Shown here: piece after piece, positions 16,518 through 24,735 of the stretch
Numbering within the stretch: position 1 is the first letter of the stretch
Layout of the letters: the number at the start of each line of letters is the position of its first letter
Assembly (NCBI GenBank): GCA_902588745.1
Contig: CACIQI010000014.1
Coordinates: 1 to 32,298 of the forward strand
Source of the DNA: an uncultured Alphaproteobacteria bacterium
Lineage (GTDB): Bacteria; Pseudomonadota; Alphaproteobacteria; HIMB59; GCA-002718135
DNA: 32,298 bases
Direction of reading: 5' to 3'
Notes under the pieces: model-generated
Database searches by the model: none
Told to the model about the DNA's origin: nothing
The model's input: the letters and a program-made list of their open reading frames with translations, nothing else
Program-made: the position numbers and the translations under genes

Positions 16518-17325
16518 AACTTATTATTTATATCTTCTTCTATTTTTTCTAGCAGGAGTAATTATTATTCCATTATATGTTTCAGTAATGGGAGGCTTTA
16601 AACACACTGGTGAACTCAGAACAAACTCTTTAGGCTTACCAATAGACTGGAAGGTTGAAAATTATACATCTCTTTTAATTAATTCTGATTTCTGGCTTTT
16701 TTTATGGAACTCAACAGTATACGCAGTCGGAACTACTTTTTTTGTAGTCTTATTTGCCTCTATGACAGCCTTTGTTTTTGCTCATGTAAAATTTGCAGCA
16801 AATAAATTTCTTTATAATTATTTTTTACTAGGACTGATGTTTCCATTTGCAACTGCTATTTTACCTTTGTTTTTAAGAGTTCGTGATTTTGGTTTATTGG
16901 GTACAAGTTGGGCTGTTATAATTCCACAAATTGCATTTGGGCTTGGTTTTTCTATAATTCTTTTTCGAGGATTTTTTAGACAAATGCCAAAAGAGATATT
17001 TGAAGCCGCTGTTTGCGATGGCTGTAGTTATACCCAATTTTATTTTAGGTTTACTCTTCCTTTATCAACTCCAATCTTAGCAACAGTTAGCGTTATTACT
17101 CTTACAGGCAGCTGGAATAATTACCTTTTGCCTCTAATAATGATTAATGATGAATCTCTTTATTCATGGCCGATGGGTATAATGGTTTTTAGAGGTGAGT
17201 ACTTTACTGATTGGGGTAAAATATTAGCTTATGTTTCATTAACCCTAGTTCCAGCAGTAGTTTTCTTTTTTGCTTTACAAAAATATATTGTTGCAGGTTT
17301 AACAGGTGGAGCAGTTAAGGAATAG
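16495..17325 (+). CDS. ABC sugar-transporter permease, MalG/UgpE-like (second system)
   Basis: A 276-residue permease that overlaps the previous gene by 23 bases if the ATG at 16495 is used; an ATG two codons later (16501) is equally plausible. The EAA loop reads MPKEIFEAAVCDGCSYTQF, about residues 163-181, with Cys residues where most relatives have Ala and Gly. The C-terminal YIVAGLTGGAVKE is typical. It forms the channel with the 15618-16517 product. The dehydrogenase gene follows after four bases, which ties sugar uptake to the oxidation and isomerisation genes downstream. Confidence 0.92.
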   Translation: MIMKTNFRTYYLYLLLFFLAGVIIIPLYVSVMGGFKHTGELRTNSLGLPIDWKVENYTSLLINSDFWLFLWNSTVYAVGTTFFVVLFASMTAFVFAHVKFAANKFLYNYFLLGLMFPFATAILPLFLRVRDFGLLGTSWAVIIPQIAFGLGFSIILFRGFFRQMPKEIFEAAVCDGCSYTQFYFRFTLPLSTPILATVSVITLTGSWNNYLLPLIMINDESLYSWPMGIMVFRGEYFTDWGKILAYVSLTLVPAVVFFFALQKYIVAGLTGGAVKE

Positions 17326-17329
17326 TTTT

Positions 17330-18475
17330 ATGAAAGTAGGAATTATTGGTTGTGGAAATATTGCTGATATTTATTTCAGTAACTCCCAGAAGTACTTTAA
17401 TAATTTTCAAATAGTTGCATGTGCTGATATTAAAAATGAAGCTGCAAAAAACTATGCAGAAAAATATGGAGTAGAACAATTATCAGTAGATCAGATATTA
17501 TCTAATAAAGAAATTGAGTTAATTATAAATTTAACAATACCAGATGTTCATTTTGAAGTTTCAAAATCAATTCTTGAAGCTGGAAAACATTCTTATTCAG
17601 AAAAACCACTTTCTATAAAATTTGAACATGGTGAAGAGTTAGTAAATTTAGGTAATTCAAAAGGTCTACATGTGGGCTGTGCCCCAGATACATTTCTTGG
17701 TGCTGGTATACAGGAAGCAAAAAAAATTATTGATCAAAATGAAATAGGTAAAATAAATCTTGGTAGTATTTCAATGGGTGTAGCTGGACATGAAATTTGG
17801 CATCCAAATCCAGATTTTTATTACAAATATGGAGGTGGTCCAATTCTTGATATGGGTCCATACTATTTTACAGCACTAGTAAATTTACTCGGTCCTGCAA
17901 AAAATGTTTTTACACAATCAAGAACAGTTTATCAAAAAAGAGTTATTGGTAGTGGCGATAGACAAGGGCAAGAAATAGAAGTTGAAATCCCAACAACATT
18001 AGTTTCACAAATAGAATTTCAGAACGGTGCATTAATCGATTCATTTTTTTCTTTTGATATTTGGAAACATAGTAAAAATCACATTGAGTTATATGGTGAT
18101 AAGGGTTCAATAAATATTCCTGATCCAAATATGTTTGGTGGTGATATTCTAGTTTGTAAATCAAAAAATGGACCTTGGGAAAATCTTGATACCAAGAATA
18201 ACAATTTAGGTAAAATAAATATTAAAAATAAATCTGAAAAAGCAAATGAGTCAGCGGGTATTGCGAACTATAGAGGTATTGGTGTGAGCGAAACTGTTGA
18301 TTCAATAAAAAATAATCGTTTAAATAGATGTAGTGGAGAATTAAGTCTTCACGTTTTAGATATACTAGATAGTATTATTAAGTCATCAAAAGAAAATAAA
18401 AAAATAGAACTTAGAAGTTCTATTAAAAATTTAAATTACTTCTCTGAAGATGAGATTAGTAATTTATTAAAGTGA
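17330..18475 (+). CDS. Gfo/Idh/MocA-family NAD(P)-dependent sugar oxidoreductase
   Basis: A cytoplasmic dehydrogenase of 381 residues. I take the ATG at 17330, because the product then starts with the Rossmann strand (MKVGIIGCGNIAD, GxGxxA at residues 7-12) and a TAAGGA site lies eight bases upstream; an earlier in-frame Met at 17306 lies inside the permease gene. The conserved EKPLS is at residues 91-95, the Lys being the catalytic residue of the family, and GGGPILDMGPYY marks the C-terminal substrate domain. Family members oxidise sugars or inositols, or act in redox-neutral steps such as epimerisation. With the transporter upstream and ThuA and xylose isomerase downstream, it probably acts on the imported sugar. 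The substrate is not determinable. Confidence 0.9.
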   Translation: MKVGIIGCGNIADIYFSNSQKYFNNFQIVACADIKNEAAKNYAEKYGVEQLSVDQILSNKEIELIINLTIPDVHFEVSKSILEAGKHSYSEKPLSIKFEHGEELVNLGNSKGLHVGCAPDTFLGAGIQEAKKIIDQNEIGKINLGSISMGVAGHEIWHPNPDFYYKYGGGPILDMGPYYFTALVNLLGPAKNVFTQSRTVYQKRVIGSGDRQGQEIEVEIPTTLVSQIEFQNGALIDSFFSFDIWKHSKNHIELYGDKGSINIPDPNMFGGDILVCKSKNGPWENLDTKNNNLGKINIKNKSEKANESAGIANYRGIGVSETVDSIKNNRLNRCSGELSLHVLDILDSIIKSSKENKKIELRSSIKNLNYFSEDEISNLLK

Positions 18476-18485
18476 AAGGAATAAA

Positions 18486-19199
18486 ATGAAAAAAGCTTTA
18501 ATAGTTTATGGAGGTTGGCCTGGACATGAGCCAGAAAAATGTACTGAAATAATTAAAGGAATGCTGGAGCCTGAAGGATATGAGGTAAGAGCAGAATATC
18601 AAACTTCTGCATTTGCAGAAGACTATGTTCACGAAATGGATCTGCTCATTCCTATAGTGACGATGGCCTTTCATTTTGATCCAAGAGGAGAAATAAAAAA
18701 AACTGCTGTTAATAATGTTATTAAAGCTGTTCACAACGGATGTGGTCTTGCTGGTCATCATGGCGGAATGTGTGATGCATTTAGACAATCAATTGATTGG
18801 CAATTCTTAACAGGAGGTCAATGGGTAAGTCACCCAAATGGTATTCATGATTATAAGGTAAATATAACAAAAAAAGATGATCCAATCATGGAAGGCATCG
18901 AAGATTTTGATTATCATTCAGAGCAATATTATATGCATGTGGATCCATTAAATGAGGTTTTAGCAACAACAACTTTTAAGGGTAACGAAGTTTGGAAGCT
19001 TGAACAAGAACCTGGTTCATCAAGTGGCGATGCATATACAACAGAATGGTTAAAGGGTGTAGAAATGCCAGTTGCTTGGAAAAGACGAATTGGGAAAGGT
19101 AAAATTTTTTATATTTCTCTTGGTCATTTTGCACATGAATTAAACCATCCACAAATGAATAAAATTTATAAACGTGGTTTACTTTGGGCATCAAGATAG
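18486..19199 (+). CDS. ThuA-like domain protein (trehalose-utilisation family)
   Basis: A 237-residue ThuA-family protein with a glutamine-amidotransferase-like fold. Family features are the first strand KKALIVYGGWPGHEP, the GLAGHHGGMCDAF segment (about residues 84-96), GGQWVSHP, and the C-terminal KGKIFYISLGH. ThuA genes usually travel with Gfo/Idh dehydrogenases and sugar ABC transporters, as here, and in rhizobia are linked to disaccharide oxidation through 3-keto sugars. The exact biochemical role of the fold is unsettled. An AAAGGA site lies upstream of the ATG. The gene stands between the dehydrogenase and the xylose isomerase in one operon. The family call is firm; a link to trehalose itself is not supported. 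Confidence 0.88.
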   Translation: MKKALIVYGGWPGHEPEKCTEIIKGMLEPEGYEVRAEYQTSAFAEDYVHEMDLLIPIVTMAFHFDPRGEIKKTAVNNVIKAVHNGCGLAGHHGGMCDAFRQSIDWQFLTGGQWVSHPNGIHDYKVNITKKDDPIMEGIEDFDYHSEQYYMHVDPLNEVLATTTFKGNEVWKLEQEPGSSSGDAYTTEWLKGVEMPVAWKRRIGKGKIFYISLGHFAHELNHPQMNKIYKRGLLWASR

Positions 19200-19222
19200 A
19201 GTAATATTATATAGGAAATCAT

Positions 19223-20536
19223 ATGACAGAATATTTTAGTAAAATACCAGATATTAAATTTGAAGGCGAAGAAAGCACAAATCCATTTGCTTTTAAGTTT
19301 TATGATGAAAACAAGAAAGTTTTAGGCAAGTCTATGAAAGAGCATTTAAGTTTTGCTACTTGTTATTGGCATACATTTACTTGGCCTGGCCTTGATCCAT
19401 TTGGTGGTCAAACATTTGACAGACCTTGGATGCAAGCAGGTGATGAAATGAAAATGGCTGAAATGAAACTTGATGCTGCATTTGATTTTTTCACTAAAAT
19501 AAAAACACCCTTTTTCTGCTTTCACGATAGAGATATTTCTCCTGAAGGTTCAAATTATGCTGAGACACAAAAAAATTTCTTTCATATTGTAGACTTAATG
19601 GAACAAAAAATTAATGACTCAGGAATGAAATTACTGTGGGGAACAGCAAATGCTTTTTCTCATAAAAGATATATGAGTGGTGCTTCTACCAATCCAGACC
19701 CAGAAGTTTTTGCATATAAAGCTGCACAAGTAAAAGATTGTATGGATGCAACGATGAGATTGGGCGGTCAAAACTATGTTCTTTGGGGTGGAAGAGAAGG
19801 ATACGAAACTATTCTTAATACTGACATGACTAAGGAAACAGCTAATCTTCAAAGATTTCTCGAATTAGTTGTAAATTATAAACACAAGATAGGATTTAAA
19901 GGTCAAATTTTATTGGAACCAAAACCTCATGAACCAACTAAACATCAATATGACTTTGATTCTGCAACTTGCTTAGCGTTTTTACGAAAGGCAGGTTTAG
20001 AAAATGAGATTAAACTAAATGTTGAAGTTAATCATGCAACTTTATCTGGTCATAATTTTGAACATGAAATTGCTTACGCAACTTCAAACAGCGCCTTAGG
20101 AAGTATTGATATTAATAGAGGTGATACTTTAATAGGTTGGGATACGGATCAATTCCCAAATAATCCTGCAGACTTAATTATGTCATTTTATTTTATTTTT
20201 AAGAATGGCGGCTTAGGCCAAGGAGGCATGAACTTTGATGCAAAAATAAGAAGACAATCTATCGATGCTGAAGATTTATTCCATGCTCATATTGGAGGCA
20301 TGGATGTTTGTGCAAAAACACTTATTGCTGTTGAAAAACTGATGAATGATAATGTTATTCCTAAGTTTATTGAAGATAGATATGAAGACTGGAATAAAAA
20401 TTTGGGTAAGTTTATTCATAATAAAGATACTGGATTAGATGATATAAATAAAAAAGTAATCGATGATAATATTGAACCAGAACCTCGTTCAGGAAGACAA
20501 GAATATCTGGAAAATATCTTAAATAAATATTTGTAG
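19223..20536 (+). CDS. xylA: Xylose isomerase
   Basis: A 437-residue metal-dependent aldose-ketose isomerase converting D-xylose to D-xylulose, often also glucose to fructose. The catalytic and metal residues fall at the same numbers as in the well-studied 440-residue enzyme: His101 and Asp104 (CFHDRD), Glu232 and Lys234 (LEPKP), Glu268 and His271 (VEVNHAT), Asp296, Asp307 and Asp309 (GWDTDQF), and Asp339. WGGREGYE is also present. It is thus a true XylA rather than a general TIM-barrel isomerase. It is the last gene of the second transport operon. No xylulokinase, xylose regulator or xylose-specific permease is nearby, so the ketose product must be phosphorylated by an enzyme encoded elsewhere, or the natural substrate is a different sugar. 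Confidence 0.95.
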   Translation: MTEYFSKIPDIKFEGEESTNPFAFKFYDENKKVLGKSMKEHLSFATCYWHTFTWPGLDPFGGQTFDRPWMQAGDEMKMAEMKLDAAFDFFTKIKTPFFCFHDRDISPEGSNYAETQKNFFHIVDLMEQKINDSGMKLLWGTANAFSHKRYMSGASTNPDPEVFAYKAAQVKDCMDATMRLGGQNYVLWGGREGYETILNTDMTKETANLQRFLELVVNYKHKIGFKGQILLEPKPHEPTKHQYDFDSATCLAFLRKAGLENEIKLNVEVNHATLSGHNFEHEIAYATSNSALGSIDINRGDTLIGWDTDQFPNNPADLIMSFYFIFKNGGLGQGGMNFDAKIRRQSIDAEDLFHAHIGGMDVCAKTLIAVEKLMNDNVIPKFIEDRYEDWNKNLGKFIHNKDTGLDDINKKVIDDNIEPEPRSGRQEYLENILNKYL

Positions 20537-20560
20537 TTACTATCCATAAGTTTCTATACT
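20531..20560 (+). promoter_or_regulatory. Candidate promoter for ribF-ileS-lspA operon
   Basis: TATACT at 20555-20560 is a good -10 box (five of six), with a poor TTGTAG at 20531-20536, 18 bases upstream. Transcription would start near 20567, twelve bases before the ribF ATG. The gap marks the change from the accessory locus to core genes. No terminator hairpin for the xylA operon is seen here, so read-through is possible. Confidence 0.3.
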
Positions 20561-20578
20561 AATTGATTTATAAATATT

Positions 20579-21508
20579 ATGAAAATTTATAAATTAGATA
20601 CAGCATCAGATTTTGAAAAATTAGACCTTTGTCTAGCAATAGGTAATTTTGATGGAATACATAAAGGGCACCAAGAAATAATAAATAAAATTAAGGAGAT
20701 TGCTTCAAACAATAATTTATTATCTTCTATAATGAGTTTTAACCCTCATCCTCGTATTTATTTTAACCAAATTAATGAGCCTTTTAATATTTATACTCAA
20801 AGTGATAAAATAAATTTTCTTCAAAGATTAGGCTTAGATATATTCATAGATTTTTCTTTTGATAATAATCTATCAATATTATCAGCTGATGATTTTGTAA
20901 CTAAAATTCTAATTGATAAATTAAATATTAAATACTTAGTTATAGGGTCTGACTTTAAGTTTGGAAAAGACAGAAAAGGTAATTTTAAAACATTAGAAAA
21001 GTATGCTGAAAAAAATAATTTTTATATACATTTAATCGATCCTATTATGCTTGCAGATAAATCTGATAAATATTCATCTTCAATAATTCGATCTCAAATA
21101 AAAGATGGTTATATGGAAGATGTTACTGAGTCTTTAGGTAGACCCTGGCATATGCATGGAACAATAATTGAAGGTGATAAAAGAGCTAGAGAAATCAATT
21201 TTCCGACTGCTAATATGATACCAGATCAACACATATTACCCAAAAGAGGTGTTTACTGTGTAGAAGTGCTTTTAGAGGGTAAAAAATACAAAGGTGTTTC
21301 AAATTTTGGTTTAAGACCAACAGTCGATGGAAGCAATCTCCTTCTAGAGACACATATGTTTAATTTTAGTCGAGAAATATATGGTAAAGAATTGACTGTT
21401 GAATTCCTTACATTTATTAGGTCTGAACAAAAATTTAATAATTTTAAAGAACTAACTAAGCAAATCAACAAAGATATAAATAAAGCTAAAGAATATCATC
21501 AACTATAA
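20579..21508 (+). CDS. ribF: Bifunctional riboflavin kinase / FAD synthetase
   Basis: A 309-residue cytoplasmic enzyme that phosphorylates riboflavin to FMN and adenylates FMN to FAD. The N-terminal nucleotidyltransferase domain (residues 1 to about 180) shows IGNFDGIHKGH and FNPHPR, the ATP-binding motifs of the adenylyltransferase. The C-terminal kinase domain shows REINFPTANM, GVYCVEV, GVSNFGLRPT and LETHMFNF. Length matches the bacterial family. No ribosome-binding site is obvious. Its stop codon overlaps the ileS start by one base, so the two are coupled. The ribF-ileS-lspA order is a common core arrangement in proteobacteria. Confidence 0.96.
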   Translation: MKIYKLDTASDFEKLDLCLAIGNFDGIHKGHQEIINKIKEIASNNNLLSSIMSFNPHPRIYFNQINEPFNIYTQSDKINFLQRLGLDIFIDFSFDNNLSILSADDFVTKILIDKLNIKYLVIGSDFKFGKDRKGNFKTLEKYAEKNNFYIHLIDPIMLADKSDKYSSSIIRSQIKDGYMEDVTESLGRPWHMHGTIIEGDKRAREINFPTANMIPDQHILPKRGVYCVEVLLEGKKYKGVSNFGLRPTVDGSNLLLETHMFNFSREIYGKELTVEFLTFIRSEQKFNNFKELTKQINKDINKAKEYHQL

Positions 21509-24282
21509 TGGAATATAAAGATACAATTTTTCTTCCCAAAACATCTTTTGAAATGAGAGCTAACCTTCCCTCAAAAGAACCTGCAATAATAGAGGAGTGG
21601 GATAAAGAAAATATTTTTAAAAAGCTAAGAGATAAATCTAAAGGTAGAGAAAAATTTGTTCTTCATGATGGCCCACCATATGCAAATGGACATATTCATA
21701 TGGGGACAGCTCTTAATAAAATTTTAAAAGATGTCATTGTGCGAACTCAACAAATGGCTGGTAAAGACTCTATCTATGTTCCTGGATGGGATTGTCACGG
21801 CTTACCAATTGAATGGAAAATAGAAGAAGAATATAGAAAAAAAGGAAAGAACAAGGATGATGTTCCAACTGTTCAATTTAGAAATGAGTGTAGAGAGTTT
21901 GCAGAAAAATGGATCGAGATACAAAAAAAAGAATTTAGACGACTTGGTGTTGAAGGGGATTGGGAAAATCCATATCTAACAATGTCAAATCAAGCAGAAG
22001 CACAAATTGTTCGAGAGCTTGGAAAATTTTTACTTGATGAAAGTTTGTATAAAGGAGCAAAACCAGTTCTATGGTCAGTTGTAGAAAAGACAGCTCTAGC
22101 TGATGCTGAGGTTGAATATGAAGATCATACGTCTAACACTATATATGTTAAATTTTTAATTAAAAATTCTACTGATAAAGATTTAATTGATTCAAATATT
22201 GTTATTTGGACAACAACTCCTTGGACTATTCCAGGAAATAGAGCTTTGGCTTATGGTAAAGAGTTAGATTATTCTCTTATAGTTGTTGAAGAATTAGAAG
22301 AGGATAGTTTAGTTAAAAAAAATGATAAATTAATATTTGCTTCAGAACTTTTAGAAAGTGTAACTAAAGAAATTGGTATTAAAAAATTTAGTACAATAAA
22401 GAAATTTAAAGGAGATAATTTATCTTCTTGTGAATGTGAGCATCCATTTAAAGAATTGGGATATGATTTTATTGTAAAACCATTTCATGGGGATTTTGTA
22501 AACTTAGAACAGGGAACAGGAGTAGTTCACATTGCCCCTGGACATGGAGATGACGACTATGTTTTAGGGATAGAAAATAATGTTGATATAATCCAGACAG
22601 TTCAAGATGATGGTAAATATAATCAACATGCTGTTGGTTTTGAAGGTGAACATATTTATAAAGTAGATCATAAAATTGCAAATAAGTTAGAAGAATTTTC
22701 AAAATTATTATTTAAAGGAACGCTTCGTCATAGCTATCCACATTCATGGAGGTCTAAAGCCCCTCTTATTTATAGAAATACGCCACAATGGTTCATTTCC
22801 ATGGAAAAAAATAACCTAAGAGACATTGCTCTTAAATCAATTGATGAAACTATTTTTTATCCTCCTCAAGGCCAAACAAGGCTTAGATCAATGATTGAAA
22901 CTAGACCAGATTGGTGTGTCTCCAGACAAAGAGTGTGGGGTGTACCTTTACCATTATTTGTAAACAAAAAAACGGGTCAACCTTTAAGAGATGAAAATAT
23001 TATCAATAGAATAGCTGACATATATGAGAAAGAAGGAAGCAATACATGGTTTACTGAAGATCCACAAAGATTTTTAGGTGATGAATACTTACTTGATGAT
23101 TATGAACAGGTAAAAGATGTCGTTGAAGTATGGTTCGATAGCGGTTCCACACATGCCTTTTGTCTAGAACAAAGAGAAGATTTGAAATGGCCTGCATCAA
23201 TGTATTTAGAAGGAAGTGACCAACATAGAGGTTGGTTTCATTCATCTCTTTTAGAGTCTTCGGGAACTAGAGGAAAAGCACCATATGAAAGTGTTTTAAC
23301 CCACGGCTTTGTTGTTGACGGAAGAGGTCGTAAAATGTCTAAATCTCTAGGTAATGTTATTTCTCCAGATGATATTTTAAAAAAATATGGAGTAGATATT
23401 TTAAGATTGTGGGTAGTCGCATCCGATTATTATGATGATCTGAAGCTTGATAATGCTATCCTCCAATCACAAGCTGAGTCTTATAGAAGAATAAGAAATA
23501 CCTTTCGTTTTTTAATTGGCAATTTAAATGAATTTACTAAAGAGGAAGTTATTGATGAGAGTGAGTTTCCAGAGTTAGAAAAATATCTTCTTCATCGATT
23601 GTGGGAAGTTGATCAAGTTGTTCAAAAATGTGTATCAACATTTAACTTTCACTTGATGTTTACAACACTATTAAACTTTTGCTCAACTGATCTTTCAGCT
23701 TTTTATTTTGATATTAGAAAGGACACTATATATTGTGATAGCAAAGAATCGATTAAAAGAAGATCTACTAGAACTTTATTAAATATAATTTTTAATCATT
23801 TAGTAAGATGGTTTGCACCATCTATTTCCTTTACCTCTGAAGAAGCGTGGAAAGCTATGGGCAATAAAGAAAGTATACACCTACAAGATTTTTTACATTG
23901 TAAAAATGAATATGAAGATAATCAATTAAATGAAAAATGGAATTTAATTAAAAATATTAGGAAAGTTGCCACTGGAGCAATTGAGAAAATCAGAGAAGAA
24001 AAAATTATACGTTCAAGCTTAGAAGCACATTTGGATATATTTATTTCTAAAGAAAGTTTTGATAAAGTTAATGATGTTATGTTTGATGAAATTGCTATTA
24101 CCTCATCATTTAAAGTGCATATACTTGATGAAAATAGCCAAGGTTTTTCAATAGACGATATTGAAAATGTGAAGGTACAAGCTTCAAAAGTTGGTGGTCA
24201 AAAATGCCAAAGATGCTGGAAATATGAACAAGATTTAGTGAATAATGAAATTTGCAATCGCTGTAATGACGCAATAAGTTAA
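21508..24282 (+). CDS. ileS: Isoleucyl-tRNA synthetase
   Basis: A 924-residue class Ia aminoacyl-tRNA synthetase charging tRNA-Ile in the cytoplasm. The N-terminal HDGPPYANG is followed by the HIGH signature at residues 64-67, which here reads HMGT. GWDCHGLPIEWK follows, and the inserted editing domain carries TTTPWTIPGN. The second signature KMSKS begins at residue 609 (RKMSKSLGN). The C-terminus ends in a zinc-binding element, CQRCWKYE and CNRC. Length and domain order fit the bacterial type. The HMGT variant lacks the final His of HIGH; the rest of the motif is intact. It is flanked by ribF (one-base overlap) and lspA (no gap), forming a tight operon. Confidence 0.97.
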   Translation: MEYKDTIFLPKTSFEMRANLPSKEPAIIEEWDKENIFKKLRDKSKGREKFVLHDGPPYANGHIHMGTALNKILKDVIVRTQQMAGKDSIYVPGWDCHGLPIEWKIEEEYRKKGKNKDDVPTVQFRNECREFAEKWIEIQKKEFRRLGVEGDWENPYLTMSNQAEAQIVRELGKFLLDESLYKGAKPVLWSVVEKTALADAEVEYEDHTSNTIYVKFLIKNSTDKDLIDSNIVIWTTTPWTIPGNRALAYGKELDYSLIVVEELEEDSLVKKNDKLIFASELLESVTKEIGIKKFSTIKKFKGDNLSSCECEHPFKELGYDFIVKPFHGDFVNLEQGTGVVHIAPGHGDDDYVLGIENNVDIIQTVQDDGKYNQHAVGFEGEHIYKVDHKIANKLEEFSKLLFKGTLRHSYPHSWRSKAPLIYRNTPQWFISMEKNNLRDIALKSIDETIFYPPQGQTRLRSMIETRPDWCVSRQRVWGVPLPLFVNKKTGQPLRDENIINRIADIYEKEGSNTWFTEDPQRFLGDEYLLDDYEQVKDVVEVWFDSGSTHAFCLEQREDLKWPASMYLEGSDQHRGWFHSSLLESSGTRGKAPYESVLTHGFVVDGRGRKMSKSLGNVISPDDILKKYGVDILRLWVVASDYYDDLKLDNAILQSQAESYRRIRNTFRFLIGNLNEFTKEEVIDESEFPELEKYLLHRLWEVDQVVQKCVSTFNFHLMFTTLLNFCSTDLSAFYFDIRKDTIYCDSKESIKRRSTRTLLNIIFNHLVRWFAPSISFTSEEAWKAMGNKESIHLQDFLHCKNEYEDNQLNEKWNLIKNIRKVATGAIEKIREEKIIRSSLEAHLDIFISKESFDKVNDVMFDEIAITSSFKVHILDENSQGFSIDDIENVKVQASKVGGQKCQRCWKYEQDLVNNEICNRCNDAIS

Positions 24283-24735
24283 GTGATTAAAATTGTTATA
24301 CTAGTATCATTAATTTTTTTTGATCTAATAACTAAGTATTTAATTCAAGATAATTTGTTTTTAAATCAATCGATAAAAATTAATGAATATTTTAATTTAG
24401 TTTATGTTCAGAACTTTGGCGTTTCTTTCGGTTTATTTTCTGGGTACGTTTCTCATTGGATTTTAATATTTATAGCTTTAATAGTTGTTATATTGATTTT
24501 TTATTTATTTATTAAATCAGATAAACAACTTGAAAAACTAGCTTATTTCTTTGTTATAATTGGGGCTTTGTCAAATATTATTGATAGATTGATAAATAGT
24601 TATGTTGTTGATTTTATCTTACTACATTATGAAAATTTTTATTGGCCCGCATTTAATCTAGCAGATATTTATATTACAATTGGAATTATCATGTTAATAA
24701 TGAGTTTTTTTATAAAATCTAAAACAGTAAAATGA
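24283..24735 (+). CDS. lspA: Lipoprotein signal peptidase (signal peptidase II)
   Basis: A 150-residue inner-membrane aspartyl protease with four hydrophobic helices that cleaves signal peptides of diacylglyceryl-modified prolipoproteins. Family motifs are present: VQNFGVSFGLFSG in the first conserved block, and the two catalytic Asp residues in SNIIDRL and FNLADIY, with VVDFI between them. The usual GALGN reads GALSN. The start is GTG at 24283, directly after the ileS stop codon, which implies translational coupling. The next gene, which encodes a lipoprotein, overlaps by four bases (ATGA), so the enzyme and one of its probable substrates are co-translated. Confidence 0.95.
   Translation: MIKIVILVSLIFFDLITKYLIQDNLFLNQSIKINEYFNLVYVQNFGVSFGLFSGYVSHWILIFIALIVVILIFYLFIKSDKQLEKLAYFFVIIGALSNIIDRLINSYVVDFILLHYENFYWPAFNLADIYITIGIIMLIMSFFIKSKTVK

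Noticed and set aside
17306..17329. An earlier Met start for the Gfo/Idh dehydrogenase
   Set aside because: It would lie within the permease coding end and add eight residues before the Rossmann strand. The ATG at 17330 has a TAAGGA site upstream.
18486..19199. A trehalose-specific role for the ThuA-like gene
   Set aside because: The name comes from one rhizobial system. There is no thuB partner that I can single out and no trehalose hydrolase here.
2171..20536. A recently acquired genomic island
   Set aside because: No integrase, tRNA gene, direct repeat or insertion sequence borders it. Hand-counted 60-base lines in the sulfatase and PhyH genes (18 and 17 G+C at 9001 and 12001) are like a line in ileS (19 at 22021). 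The richer composition of the first binding-protein gene (29 at 3001) is better explained by high expression.
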